From NCBI GenBank assembly GCA_016882305.1, contig VGQX01000008.1, positions 1 to 40,866 on the forward strand: a stretch of DNA of 40,866 bases, read 5' to 3'. The stretch comes from Cyanobacteria bacterium K_Offshore_surface_m2_239. Lineage in GTDB: Bacteria; Cyanobacteriota; Cyanobacteriia; PCC-6307; Cyanobiaceae. How positions within the stretch are numbered: position 1 is the first letter of the stretch; each line of letters begins with the position of its first letter. This document shows, one piece after another, positions 16,758 through 26,007 of the stretch. The notes under the pieces are model-generated. The model ran no database searches. It was given only the letters and a program-made list of their open reading frames with translations, and was not told where the DNA came from. The position numbers were made by a program, and so were the translations under genes.

Positions 16758-19700
16758 ATGCCTTTTTCCGCCCTGGTTCGTCAGTTGCGCCAGGCGCCAC
16801 TCACGGCAGAGGTGCTGGCGCGAGCGCAACGGGAGCAGCGGCTGCTCCTGAGGGGCGGCGGCCGCGTGTCCCGGGCCCTGGTGACCAGTGCGTTGGCCCA
16901 GTTGGCGGAAGCTCCTCTGCTGGTGATCGTGCCCACTCTGGAGGAAGCGGGACGCTGGGCTGCCTTGTTGGAACTCATGGGGTGGAGCTGCTTGCTCTAT
17001 CCCACCAGCGAAGGGTCTCCTTACGAGCCGATGGACACCACCAGTGAGATCACGTGGGGTCAGCTGCAGGTTCTCAGTGAGCTGCTGCAACCTGCTCCCA
17101 AAGCCATCGTGGCCACGGAGCGAGCCCTCCAGCCCCACCTGCCACCCAAAGAGATCTTCGCTCAGCGCTGTCAGCCGCTCCGGCGCGGGGATCGCATCTC
17201 GCTTGACGCGCTGGGACACACCCTGGCCCATCTCGGCTACGAGCGGGTGTCCACCATTGAGCAGGAGGGAAGCTGGAGCCGTCGCGGCGATCTTCTCGAT
17301 GTGTTCCCGGTGAGCGCGGAGCTGCCGATTCGCCTGGAATTCTTCGGGGATGAGCTGGAGAAACTGCGGGAATTTGACCCGGCGACGCAACGTTCCCTCG
17401 ATGGTGTCGAGCAGGTGCTGCTCACACCCACCAGTTTCAGTCCTCTCGTGGCCGATGCCCTGAGGGAGGCTCTCCCCGCCGGATTGGAGGCCCTGTTGGG
17501 ACCGACCCGCTGCGCGACCTTGTTGGATGGCGGCACGCCGGACGGTCTTCGCCGCTTGCTGGGGCTGGCCTTCCCTGAACCCGCCAGCCTGTTGGACTAC
17601 CTGCCCTCAGACGCCTGGATTGCGGTGGATGAGCGCCGCCATTGCCTGGCCCACGGCCAGCAGTGGTTTGATCACGCCAACGAGCAATATCAGGAAGCTG
17701 TTCAGGATCTGGACGCGGAAGGGGCGGGGGACAACTCCGCAACCCTTCCCGCTGTGCTGCATCGCCCTCCCGAGGAGGCCATGGCTGGCCTGGGGGACTT
17801 TGCTGGCTTTGACCTGGCCGAGCTGCTGGAGCGGGACGGCGCCACGAACAGTTTTGACCTGGCATCCCGCCCGGTTCCCGCGCACCCGAATGCTTTCGGG
17901 CGCCTGGCGGAACAGGTGCGGGCCTATGGGCGCGAGCAGCAGCAGGTGTGGTTGCTGTCGGCCCAACCCTCCCGGGCCGTGGCCTTGCTGGAGGAGCACG
18001 ATTGCGTCGCGCGCTTTGTTCCCAACCCCGGCGATTGGCCCGCGATCGACCGGCTGGTGGCTCAGCGGACCCCTGTGGCGCTCAAGAGCCGAGGCACCGC
18101 CGAATTGGAAGGGGTGCTGCTGCCGGCCTGGAAGCTGGTGCTGGTCACAGACCGGGAATGTTTTGGCCAGCACAGCCTGGCGGCGACGGGTTTTGTGCGT
18201 CGCCGCCGACGGGCTGCCAGCCGCACGGTGGATCCGAACCGCATGGTCCCGGGGGATTTTGTCGTGCACCGCAACCACGGCATCGGCCGCTTTTTGAAGC
18301 TGGAAAAACTGGTGCTTGCAGGGGAGGCTCGCGACTATCTGGTGGTGCAATATGCCGATGGCTTGCTCCGAGTCGCTGCCGATCAGTTGGGCAGTCTTGG
18401 TCGCTATCGCGCCACAGGTGATGGTGCGCCAGAACTCAACCGCATGGGCGGAACAGCTTGGTTGCGCACCAAGGAGCGAGCGGCAAAGTCGATCCGCAAG
18501 ATTGCGACAGATCTGTTGAAACTTTATGCGGAGCGACATCAGATCGGCGGTTTTGCTTTCCCCCCTGATGGTCCTTGGCAACAAGAATTAGAGGACTCAT
18601 TCCCTTACGATCCAACTCCAGATCAACTCAAGGCTATTGCCGATGTGAAGCGTGACATGGAGAGACCTCAACCGATGGATAGATTGGTTTGTGGTGACGT
18701 GGGCTTTGGCAAAACGGAAGTAGCCATACGGGCCATCTTCAAGGCTGTTACTGCTGGAAAACAAGTCGCCATGTTGGCTCCAACGACAGTATTGGCCCAA
18801 CAACATTGGCGCACTCTCAGCGAGCGATATGCACCCTACCCCCTTAAAGTCATGCTGCTGAATCGTTTTCGAACGGCGAACGAAAGGCGCACGATCCTTG
18901 ATGGATTGGAATCCGGTCAAGTCGATGTTGTTGTTGGTACGCATCAGCTGCTTGGCAAAAAGACCGTCTTCAAGAATCTTGGCTTACTGGTGGTGGATGA
19001 AGAACAGCGCTTCGGTGTTCAGCAGAAAGAGAAAATCAAGTCTCTTCGCAAGGATGTGGATGTGCTCACGCTCAGTGCCACGCCGATTCCGCGCACGCTG
19101 TACATGAGCTTGTCGGGCGTTCGGGAGATGAGCTTGATCACCACGCCACCACCCTTGCGACGCCCGATCCGCACCCATCTAGCCGCCTTGGACGAGGAGG
19201 CGGTCCGCAGTGCCATGCGCCAGGAGCTGGATCGTGGTGGCCAAGTCTTCTATGTGGTGCCCAGAGTGGAGGGCATCGACGGGGTGGCGGAGCGTTTGCG
19301 CACCATGCTGCCCGGAGTGCGTTTATTGGTGGCCCATGGTCAAATGCCGGAGGGCGAATTGGAGAGCGCCATGGTGGCCTTCAACAGCGGTGAAGCGGAT
19401 GTGATGCTCTGCACCACCATCATTGAGAGTGGGCTTGATATTCCACGTGTGAATACCATTCTGGTTGAGGATGCGCAGAAATTTGGCCTGGCTCAGCTCT
19501 ACCAGCTCCGAGGCCGTGTCGGGCGCAGTGGCATCCAGGCGCACGCTTGGCTCTTTTATCCAGGAGAAGCGTCTCTCAGTGAGGCGGCGCGCCAGCGTCT
19601 TCGCGCAATCCAGGAGTTTGCGCAACTGGGTTCGGGATACCAGTTGGCCATGCGTGATATGGAAATTCGCGGTGTGGGAAACCTTCTGGGCGTTGAACAG

Positions 19701-20330
19701 AGCGGTCAGTTGGAGAGCATCGGTTTTGACCTTTACATGGAGATGCTTCAGGAATGTCTCGCTGAAATTCAGGGCCAGGAGATACCCTCCGTGGACGATA
19801 CTCAGGTCGATTTGCAGGTGACGGCATTCATTCCTGCCGAATGGATCAGTGAAAATGAAGAGAAGATGGCCGCCTATCGATCCGCCGCCCACTGCCAGAG
19901 CAAGGCGGCTTTGCTGGAGCTTGCGGCTGGATGGGCAGATCGTTATGGACCCATTCCCGCGCCGGTCCAGAGTCTGCTGCGCTTGTTGGAATTGAAGTTG
20001 CTGGCGAAGCGGTGTGGCTTCTCCCGCATCCGTCCGGACAAGCCCAATATCGTGCTGGAAACACCGATGGAGGAGCCCGCTTTTCGACGCCTTCGCCAGG
20101 GTTTGCCTTCCCATCTTCACGGACGGTTGGTTTACCAGGGCGGAGCCAGTGCCACCGCCAAGGTGCTGGCCCGTGGCCTCGGTGCCCTGCCGATCGACAA
20201 GCAGCTGGAGGATCTCAGGGACTGGCTGGAGACGATGGCCGCCCAGCTCCCCGCTCCTGAGGGGAGTGGCGCGGAATCGGACGGGACGGAGGCCAACCGT
20301 TCGCGTGAGGCGGCGGTGTTGGTGGTATGA
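16758..20330 (+). CDS. mfd: transcription-repair coupling factor
   Basis: Mfd displaces RNA polymerase stalled at DNA lesions and recruits UvrA for nucleotide excision repair. The 1190-residue protein is complete. A UvrB-like N-terminal module comes first ([20 protein letters not shown] near 81-100). The RNA-polymerase-interacting domain follows ([20 protein letters not shown], about 498-517), then a RecG-like translocase with Walker A GDVGFGKT (646-653), the DEEQ box (747-750), SATPIPRT (773-780) and QLRGRVGRS (about 916-924), and a C-terminal regulatory domain. ATG at 16758 gives the normal start; no Shine-Dalgarno is visible, only an anti-SD-like stretch. The middle third (about 18.5-19.0 kb) is richer in A/T than the ends. 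Confidence 0.98.
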   Translation: MPFSALVRQLRQAPLTAEVLARAQREQRLLLRGGGRVSRALVTSALAQLAEAPLLVIVPTLEEAGRWAALLELMGWSCLLYPTSEGSPYEPMDTTSEITWGQLQVLSELLQPAPKAIVATERALQPHLPPKEIFAQRCQPLRRGDRISLDALGHTLAHLGYERVSTIEQEGSWSRRGDLLDVFPVSAELPIRLEFFGDELEKLREFDPATQRSLDGVEQVLLTPTSFSPLVADALREALPAGLEALLGPTRCATLLDGGTPDGLRRLLGLAFPEPASLLDYLPSDAWIAVDERRHCLAHGQQWFDHANEQYQEAVQDLDAEGAGDNSATLPAVLHRPPEEAMAGLGDFAGFDLAELLERDGATNSFDLASRPVPAHPNAFGRLAEQVRAYGREQQQVWLLSAQPSRAVALLEEHDCVARFVPNPGDWPAIDRLVAQRTPVALKSRGTAELEGVLLPAWKLVLVTDRECFGQHSLAATGFVRRRRRAASRTVDPNRMVPGDFVVHRNHGIGRFLKLEKLVLAGEARDYLVVQYADGLLRVAADQLGSLGRYRATGDGAPELNRMGGTAWLRTKERAAKSIRKIATDLLKLYAERHQIGGFAFPPDGPWQQELEDSFPYDPTPDQLKAIADVKRDMERPQPMDRLVCGDVGFGKTEVAIRAIFKAVTAGKQVAMLAPTTVLAQQHWRTLSERYAPYPLKVMLLNRFRTANERRTILDGLESGQVDVVVGTHQLLGKKTVFKNLGLLVVDEEQRFGVQQKEKIKSLRKDVDVLTLSATPIPRTLYMSLSGVREMSLITTPPPLRRPIRTHLAALDEEAVRSAMRQELDRGGQVFYVVPRVEGIDGVAERLRTMLPGVRLLVAHGQMPEGELESAMVAFNSGEADVMLCTTIIESGLDIPRVNTILVEDAQKFGLAQLYQLRGRVGRSGIQAHAWLFYPGEASLSEAARQRLRAIQEFAQLGSGYQLAMRDMEIRGVGNLLGVEQSGQLESIGFDLYMEMLQECLAEIQGQEIPSVDDTQVDLQVTAFIPAEWISENEEKMAAYRSAAHCQSKAALLELAAGWADRYGPIPAPVQSLLRLLELKLLAKRCGFSRIRPDKPNIVLETPMEEPAFRRLRQGLPSHLHGRLVYQGGASATAKVLARGLGALPIDKQLEDLRDWLETMAAQLPAPEGSGAESDGTEANRSREAAVLVV

Positions 20331-20340
20331 ATCCACCGCG

Positions 20341-21648
20341 TCATTCCGCCGGGCCGAGGATCCGACGGGCGAGAGCTTCGGCGCTCCGCAGCGCTCCTTC
20401 CACACCGGCGAATCCTGGACCGTCGATGAAATCACCGCAGAAGCCCAGCTTCAGCGAGCTGTTCCAGCAGAGGGCTTGGGGCAGGCCCCGCGGTAGGGGA
20501 AAAGCCGCGCCCCAACGCATGAGCTGCCATTCCCCCCGTTCTGAGGGACGGGGAGGCAACCACTGCGCCATCACCTCATCCAGACTGCGCGCCAGCGCTT
20601 GCATGACGAGCCGCTCCTCCTCGGCGCGCGGTGGCAGACCCAGCTGGCGAGCCATCGCGGAACGGGCTCCGTAAACGCTGAGATGCTCCGCCGCAAAGGT
20701 GGCGCTGGAGTGCACGACGACAGCCCATTCCCCCCGGGGCAAGGGTTGGCTGAACAGGCGCCAGAGTCCCCACCGCTGCTGGGCCGAGGGGTCAAAAGCC
20801 AACAGGCGAAAGGGCAGGGCCTCCCATTGGCGCGCCTCGTCGGCCGGAATCCGCAGCAGGAGCGTGCTTCGGGCCTCGAACCGCAAAGCGGCGATGGCGG
20901 CGAGAGCGTGGTTCAGGCCTGGATCCCGCAGGCGTTCGGCCAACACTTGCAAGGGGGGAGCAGGCCAACCAAAGGTGAGCCGGCTGCGGGGGTGAGCCAG
21001 GAGGGTGCCCGTGAGGACAAGACTTTCAGCTTCGCTCAGAATCTCACCAGCGGCGTTTTTCAGCAGCCAGCGGTCCTGCCGCCGATCAATATCCCGCACC
21101 AGCGTGTCGAAGTGGGCGTCAATCTCGCCGGCCAGGGAGAGAAGCCCCTGGGACAGGTTTTCCATTCCTCCACGACCGCGGAAGCAAGGCCCGCTCAACA
21201 GCCACTCGTCATCCCGCGGTGCCCGCAGGTCGCCAGCGCTGTCGAGAATGGCCACGGGTTCCGTCCATGGCTCCACCCATCTCTGCTCCAACAGGAGAGG
21301 AAGGACCTCAGGGCAAGGCTGGCTGGAGAGGTTGAACAGACTGGCGCCGTGATCGATGGCCAGGGAAGGATCGTGACGTGACCGCCGCGTTGTGGCTCGG
21401 CCGCCCGGACCGCGTCCCGCTTCCCAGAGGCTGATGGCCTCCCCGGGTTGACCGTTTCGGCGGAGCTGAGCGGCCAAGGTGCAGGCCGAGACCCCGGCCC
21501 CGATGATCGCCAGCCCCGCTCTCGAGGGGCCCGACGGCTGAGGGAGGGTCGAATGGGGTGTGCTGGGCAGGGTGTCAGGCAAACCCGACGCGGGAGAGTT
21601 ACAGACTAGCTTCGAGGAATGAACGCAACTTTGCGGCAGGGATCTCAA
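20341..21648 (-). CDS. renalase-like FAD/NAD(P)-dependent oxidoreductase
   Basis: The product resembles bacterial renalase-type flavoproteins of the amine-oxidase superfamily. An FAD-binding Rossmann motif, LAIIGAGVSACTLAAQLRR, lies near residue 46, followed by WEAGRGPGGRATTRR and AIDHGASLF (FAD contacts), and a C-terminal LGFCGDFIDGPGFAGVEGAL that closes the cofactor site. Substrate is unknown. The only upstream ATG (21648) lies inside the 3' end of the GT61 gene, giving a 50-base overlap and about 45 residues before the fold; a TTG at 21582 would avoid the overlap. It converges on mfd with 10 bases between stops and belongs to a minus-strand run with the two genes upstream. Confidence 0.85.
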   Translation of the reverse strand: MRSLPQSCVHSSKLVCNSPASGLPDTLPSTPHSTLPQPSGPSRAGLAIIGAGVSACTLAAQLRRNGQPGEAISLWEAGRGPGGRATTRRSRHDPSLAIDHGASLFNLSSQPCPEVLPLLLEQRWVEPWTEPVAILDSAGDLRAPRDDEWLLSGPCFRGRGGMENLSQGLLSLAGEIDAHFDTLVRDIDRRQDRWLLKNAAGEILSEAESLVLTGTLLAHPRSRLTFGWPAPPLQVLAERLRDPGLNHALAAIAALRFEARSTLLLRIPADEARQWEALPFRLLAFDPSAQQRWGLWRLFSQPLPRGEWAVVVHSSATFAAEHLSVYGARSAMARQLGLPPRAEEERLVMQALARSLDEVMAQWLPPRPSERGEWQLMRWGAAFPLPRGLPQALCWNSSLKLGFCGDFIDGPGFAGVEGALRSAEALARRILGPAE

Positions 21649-22663
21649 TATCGTGACTTGAGTTTAGGCTTGTCGCCGCGCAGAAGCTGTAGGTGGCTCC
21701 CTTGAGCGCCGCCAGTTGAAAGAAATCTGGTCTCATTCCGTGCCCGGATTGAAAGATCTCCAAAACCTGGCATCCCGGCGAGACGTGGAGCAAGTTGGTG
21801 AGGGCACCTCCATGGGAAGCGATCACGTGAGAGGCGTTGCGAAAGAGCGTGATCTGCTCTTGGAGAGACAGGTTCTCCAGGCAGACAAGCACAAAGCCAT
21901 AGCGGGAGAGGATGGTCATGACCTCCTCCTCATTTCTTACACGCCGTTGTTGAACATTACCACGCGAAACATAAATGCGCTGTGCGAATGTGTTGGCAGC
22001 CGATGCGGTTCCTGCTCCTCTGGTCAAGCGATCCGCAAGGGCTTGAATGGCTGTGGGTGAGAAGGCGTCAAAATGTCCCGTCGGGCTGTGTCGGATGTGT
22101 CGATGAGAAAATGTGGAGATGAGCTGGTTGAAGCTGAAGCCCCGACACGGGGACCCACCCCGGATCTGGAGGATGCGATCTTGCGAAATATTCAAAAATC
22201 TTAGCGAGTCCCTTTGCCAAGATTGAAGTGACGCGGGCACAACGATGGTACAGGGAATCCCCGATTGCTGTTCATGGTGTTCAGCGGCAAAAATTCGTGG
22301 AAGAGCATCCAGAAACCAATGAAAATAATTTGGCGAGCGATTGAGAAAATCAATCAGGACACAGGCTGTCTGTGGGATTTCTTCGATCGGGCCTTGCAAG
22401 TGGCTCCAGAGTAAAGAGCCGACTTCCCTGGGACTGAGTAGGCGAAAGGGAATGGTTTCCTCGATGACGGCCAGGTAGCGTTCCAAGCCAATCCAATCGG
22501 CCCCATTGCAACTGGCTTGGAGGGAGACCTTGTAATAATCCCCTGGACGCTCGTAGGGTTCGCAATAGATTTGCAGCCGCTCCAATGGCAGATTCCAGAG
22601 ATTGCGCATTTGGGGCGCCAGGTTGCAGAGGCTGCCCGGACTGAGGGCCAATCGTCGGGCCAT
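21599..22663 (-). CDS. glycosyltransferase family 61 protein
   Basis: GT61 (DUF563) enzymes transfer sugars onto polysaccharides or glycoproteins. The 354-residue protein has the family landmarks: NYFHWFLDALPRIFAAEHH about one third along, IYVSRGNVQQRRVRNEEEVM, and the C-terminal ASHVIASHGGALTNLLHVSP with QVLEIFQSG. There is no signal peptide or membrane span, so it is probably cytosolic. ATG at 22663 begins 12 bases after the upstream hypothetical gene ends. It is A/T-richer than the flanking flavoprotein gene. Donor and acceptor sugars cannot be read from the sequence; a role in cell-surface polysaccharide is the usual assumption. Confidence 0.88.
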   Translation of the reverse strand: MARRLALSPGSLCNLAPQMRNLWNLPLERLQIYCEPYERPGDYYKVSLQASCNGADWIGLERYLAVIEETIPFRLLSPREVGSLLWSHLQGPIEEIPQTACVLIDFLNRSPNYFHWFLDALPRIFAAEHHEQQSGIPCTIVVPASLQSWQRDSLRFLNISQDRILQIRGGSPCRGFSFNQLISTFSHRHIRHSPTGHFDAFSPTAIQALADRLTRGAGTASAANTFAQRIYVSRGNVQQRRVRNEEEVMTILSRYGFVLVCLENLSLQEQITLFRNASHVIASHGGALTNLLHVSPGCQVLEIFQSGHGMRPDFFQLAALKGATYSFCAATSLNSSHDIEIPAAKLRSFLEASL

Positions 22664-22675
22664 GGCGTCATACTC

Positions 22676-23188
22676 CTAGGACGACCCGACCTTGTCGTGA
22701 ATCCAAAGGGCCAAGCCCCCTCCCCGCCCCCTGGCCGCCAACCAGCGGTGTCCCGCTGTCGTGGAACGGCTGGCGATGAGGGCAAAGAACGGCTGGCGGC
22801 CTTCCATCGACCGGGGAAGCGCCAGGCTCAAGAGAATCTGCCCTCCCAGCGAGACCCGCAAGGCATGAAAGGTGAACACCAACAGGGGGCGGCGCCCCCT
22901 CAGGTCGGCGGAGCCGAGAAAGACCAGCTTCAGGGCACCAAGGGCCACAGAATTGTGGATGTTCAGGCTCCCGTCTTCTGCGGGAAGGAGTTCAAGGCTG
23001 GCGGAGAGAGCCCGCAACGAGACGCCCGCCGCCCGGGAGGGGTCGGAGCGACCTTTGCCCCAGACTTGCTTCAGACGCCACGCGCCGATCAGGTCATCGC
23101 GCCGCAGTCCACTTCCCGCCCGCTGGCTTTCCCTCTCCAGAACCCGCAAGCTTTCCGCATCGGGGCGGTCCAACGTTTCAGCACCCAT
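22676..23188 (-). CDS. conserved hypothetical protein, possibly PAP/fibrillin-like
   Basis: The 170-residue protein contains LIGAWRLKQVWGKG near residue 33, alternating beta-strand sequence (SLELLPAEDGSLNIHNSV, LKLVFLGSADLRGRRPLLVF), LSLALP, then PFFALIASR and a Gly-rich end WLAARGRGGGLALW. The opening ...LIGAWRL... and the strand pattern recall short plastid-lipid-associated (fibrillin) type proteins of cyanobacteria, which associate with thylakoid lipids, but the match is by impression. No signal peptide is seen. It is cotranscribed by position with the GT61 gene, 12 bases downstream. Confidence 0.68.
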   Translation of the reverse strand: MGAETLDRPDAESLRVLERESQRAGSGLRRDDLIGAWRLKQVWGKGRSDPSRAAGVSLRALSASLELLPAEDGSLNIHNSVALGALKLVFLGSADLRGRRPLLVFTFHALRVSLGGQILLSLALPRSMEGRQPFFALIASRSTTAGHRWLAARGRGGGLALWIHDKVGSS

Positions 23189-23301
23189 GGACGAAGTGTA
23201 CGGAGGCGCCGCGCCTCACCCCGCCTCTGACGACAGCACGGACAGAATCGCGACCATGGCGGGAGCGCCTCGGGTCCGGGGAGGAAGCCGGAAAGGTGCC
23301 A

Positions 23302-23670
23302 TCAAAGACCATCGCGGCACGTGGTGCTGGCATTGCCGCGCACACTCACACTGCGCAGGCTGCGCTGCGGACGCCAATCCGCCACCGCGTCCAGGCCCGC
23401 TTCCGCAGCCAACAGCTCGTGCGCGTCGATGCTTTCTTGCCGCTCCTGTCCCGACGACGCGGCGCGTGTGATCACGACCACTTCGCCATCTCGTGGACAG
23501 TGAAAGGTCATGATTTCAAACGGAAAAACCACACGCTCCAAAAAGAAGCCATCCCTCCCCCTGGCGTGCACGATCACCATGCGATTCGTGCTGTTGCGAT
23601 AGCTGCAAAGGATCCAAGGACTGAGACCTTGAACCTCGCTTGCCGGGGGGGAAGAGGAAGGGAAGGCCAC
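23302..23670 (-). CDS. DUF1830 family protein, start possibly displaced by a frameshift
   Basis: DUF1830 proteins are small cyanobacterial proteins of unknown function. The core here reads ILCSYRNSTNRMVIVHARG then GFFLERVVFPFEIMTFHCP and ESIDAHELLAAEA, the family's characteristic strand pattern. The frame begins with a GTG at 23670 beside a weak GGAG. A neighbouring frame from an ATG at 23766 encodes an acidic, protein-like leader (MSTYAQDGKTVAQETDLEEE...) that would join this core if one base changed in the C7 run complementary to 23645-23651. So either the leader is chance, or the gene is frameshifted or the run is misread. The last 20 residues are Arg/Ser-rich. Confidence 0.78.
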   Translation of the reverse strand: MAFPSSSPPASEVQGLSPWILCSYRNSTNRMVIVHARGRDGFFLERVVFPFEIMTFHCPRDGEVVVITRAASSGQERQESIDAHELLAAEAGLDAVADWRPQRSLRSVSVRGNASTTCRDGL

Positions 23671-23797
23671 GGCTCCAGAACGGGGTCTGCACCATCCAGG
23701 CAGGACTCCTCTTCCAGATCAGTCTCTTGCGCGACTGTTTTTCCATCCTGAGCGTAAGTACTCATGGCGAGATCGGGTTTGCGAATCAGAGGAGGTC

Positions 23798-24100
23798 TCA
23801 ACTGCGCCGCAACCAGGATGGAGCACCCGAAAACCAGTCACCCAAATCATCGCGATTCGGATCAAAGGCTCCCTTTGGACCAATTTCACCAATGTTCATG
23901 TCGGAGAGAAAACGATCCAATCCCTCTTTGGGGGCTCCTTCCCGCTGCTGGCGCTGCGCTTGCTTGAGCCAACTCCAAACGGAGGGATCGCGATCGGCAA
24001 ACTTCTGCACAAAGATGCGTTCATTCAGGCTGACGGATTCCCCCTTGGCAATCCGCTGGATGATGGCCTGAAGCTTGAGGCGCGTGCTCGGTGTCAGCAT
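23798..24100 (-). CDS. small conserved picocyanobacterial protein
   Basis: The 100-residue protein starts MLTPSTRLKLQAIIQRIAKG, continues SLNERIFVQKFADRDPSVWS with a basic/Gln helix, and ends DDLGDWFSGAPSWLRRS. This looks like a widely conserved, unnamed protein of marine Synechococcus; the C-terminal GAPSWLRRS is distinctive. It is soluble and mostly helical. No function is known to me. It lies upstream of the DUF1830 gene on the same strand, with about 130 bases between them. The 190-base gap on its other side (24101-24291) shows no feature I can support. Confidence 0.75.
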   Translation of the reverse strand: MLTPSTRLKLQAIIQRIAKGESVSLNERIFVQKFADRDPSVWSWLKQAQRQQREGAPKEGLDRFLSDMNIGEIGPKGAFDPNRDDLGDWFSGAPSWLRRS

Positions 24101-24291
24101 GCTTGAGGAAGCCTTGGTCAGCAGAGCATTGATAGCGAATACGCCCAGTCCAAAAGTGGCGACTCACACCAAATTGCAGGCTCTGTCAGCACATCCTCTC
24201 ATCATTTTCCGCGATGTGCGGACCCGTTTGCGCCTGGCTTCTTCCTCGTCCTGAAATGCACGACCGCATCGCCCTGGCCGATCCTCTTTCT

Positions 24292-25011
24292 TCATGGATG
24301 CCAATCCGCATCAGACAGCGGTAGCTTTGCCGCATCCAGCGCCGCATCCATCGCCAGGCGCAGAGCAAGGTCTGGCGACAGGGCGGGTTTGACCATCTTC
24401 ATGGCCCGTGCCCCCAGCAGGCCGAACAACAGGGGCCAGTCTCCCGGTTCTTGACAGCAGGCCCGGCACAAGGGCAAGAACAGCCGCCACAGCGCGGTCT
24501 GCTCCTCGCTCGCCAACACCTGCGGGGTATGGGCGGCGGGCACCCGCGGGTGGCCGAACGCGGGTGTCCCGATGCGTTGGATGCTGTCCAGCACAAGTCG
24601 CTGGCCGTCCGGCAACGGGTCGGCTCCCTCCTGTCGGGCCGCTTCACAGAGCACCTGCCAGGGAGAGCTCAATCCTTCCATCAGCCTCAGGGTGATGGGC
24701 TCCCCCACCAGCCGTTCGGACGTGTCCCGACAGGTCACCCGTTGCACCCCGGGAAGGCTGCTCTGACCTCTTGTCTGCGCTTCGGCCCAGAGAGAGGCCT
24801 GCACGCTCACGCCGATGAGCACTCCCGCCAGAGCCATGAGGGTTTCGGCATGAACACCCCGGGTCGTTGTCAGTTGGTCGACAAGCATCTCCAGACCCAG
24901 CTTGGACCCAACCTTGGCGCCCACCAGCGGATCCTCCTGCCGCTCTCGCGCGATCAACACCCGCAGCGTCTCCAGCCGAGGGGTGATCGCTTGGTCTTCG
25001 CTCGGCGTCAT
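24292..25011 (-). CDS. hypothetical protein, helical
   Basis: I do not recognise this 239-residue protein. Visible features are a conserved-looking glycine stretch DPLVGAKVGSKLGLEMLVDQ, then THGVHAETLMALAGVLIGVS-like text (actual residues TTRGVHAETLMALAGVLIG), three cysteines around CRACCQEPGDWPLLFG near residue 190, and a helical end rich in Ala and Leu. The Gly-rich part could be a weakly hydrophobic helix but no clear membrane protein is predicted. The ATG at 25011 is chosen because the earlier ATG (25086) would overlap the divergent transporter start region. Coding bias is good, so the gene is probably real. Confidence 0.68.
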   Translation of the reverse strand: MTPSEDQAITPRLETLRVLIARERQEDPLVGAKVGSKLGLEMLVDQLTTTRGVHAETLMALAGVLIGVSVQASLWAEAQTRGQSSLPGVQRVTCRDTSERLVGEPITLRLMEGLSSPWQVLCEAARQEGADPLPDGQRLVLDSIQRIGTPAFGHPRVPAAHTPQVLASEEQTALWRLFLPLCRACCQEPGDWPLLFGLLGARAMKMVKPALSPDLALRLAMDAALDAAKLPLSDADWHP

Positions 25012-25115
25012 GGGCAGGGATCTGGCTGGCTGTCCCAGTGTTCCCCAGAACCGACGGCGGGAGGTGATGGCGAGAGGTGTCAGCATGCGCCACAGCGGTC
25101 GGGCAAGCGGAGTTC

Positions 25116-25994
25116 ATGCTGCGGTTGCCTCTGGAACTCTTGCCCTGTCTGTCGCTGGGGCTGGTGCTGGGCGTGGCGCGGCCCGCCTGGCCCGCGAAAG
25201 TGATCCCTCCTCTGATCCACTGGGGTCTCCCCCTCAGCCTGGCCGCCCTTCTTCTCCGTTCCCCCTTTTCCGTTGACCTTCTCAAGGTCGGACTTCTGGG
25301 AGTGCTGGTTCCCGTTCTGAGTCTGTGGATCGTTCAGTTTCCCCCGTTGCGTCAGCGTCTCCAACACCGGGTGCTGCTGCTGGGGGCGACCCTGGGCAAC
25401 ACCGGGTACTGGGGATTGCCTGTTGCCCTGGCCCTGCTCCCCCCACGGGCATTGTCGACGGTCATCGCCTACGACATGGCGGGCACCCTCGTCACGTGGA
25501 GCTTGGGGCCGCTGGTGCTGCGCGGAACCGGCGGGGGCACCAACGCGCTGGTGCGCACCCTTTTGACCAGTCCCGCCCTTCAAGGCCTTGGGCTTGCCGC
25601 GCTCCTGGTACAAACCCCATGGCGCGAGGTCGTTGCCCAAGCGCTCTGGTGGCCCGCCCGAGGCGTGTTCTGGCTGGCGCTCGCCTTGGTCGGCATGCGC
25701 CTGGGGGTCAGTCTCAACGAACGCTCGCTGACGGTCTGCGGCGGCCTGACTTGGGCCCTCGGGTTCAAACTGCTCGTGGTTCCCGGCATCATCTGGATTC
25801 TGGCCACGGCGCTGGACCTGCCTCCCCTCGACCGCACGGCGCTTGTGCTGCAAGGCGCCACGCCCACCGCCCTGTCCGTACTTCTGCTGGCGGAAGTGGA
25901 GGGTGAGGCGGTTGCTTTGGCCTCCTCTGTGGTGCTCCTCAGCACGGGGGTGGCCTTGCTGACCGTTCCGCTCTGGTGGAGTGTGTTGCGTTGA
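25116..25994 (+). CDS. AEC (auxin efflux carrier) family transporter
   Basis: AEC proteins are about 300-residue secondary transporters with ten membrane spans that export or import organic acids and related anions. This 292-residue product has the expected alternation of hydrophobic helices, and includes the first-half signature LLGATLGNTGYWGLPVALAL and the second-half LQGATPTALSVLLLAEVEGE, both placed as in the family. The ATG at 25116 follows GCGGAG; the open frame extends to a GTG at 25077 that overlaps the divergent gene's region. The next gene, an aspartyl protease, begins 13 bases after the stop, so the two form an operon. Substrate is unknown. Confidence 0.85.
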   Translation: MLRLPLELLPCLSLGLVLGVARPAWPAKVIPPLIHWGLPLSLAALLLRSPFSVDLLKVGLLGVLVPVLSLWIVQFPPLRQRLQHRVLLLGATLGNTGYWGLPVALALLPPRALSTVIAYDMAGTLVTWSLGPLVLRGTGGGTNALVRTLLTSPALQGLGLAALLVQTPWREVVAQALWWPARGVFWLALALVGMRLGVSLNERSLTVCGGLTWALGFKLLVVPGIIWILATALDLPPLDRTALVLQGATPTALSVLLLAEVEGEAVALASSVVLLSTGVALLTVPLWWSVLR

Positions 25995-26007
25995 CCCCGT
26001 TGTGCTG

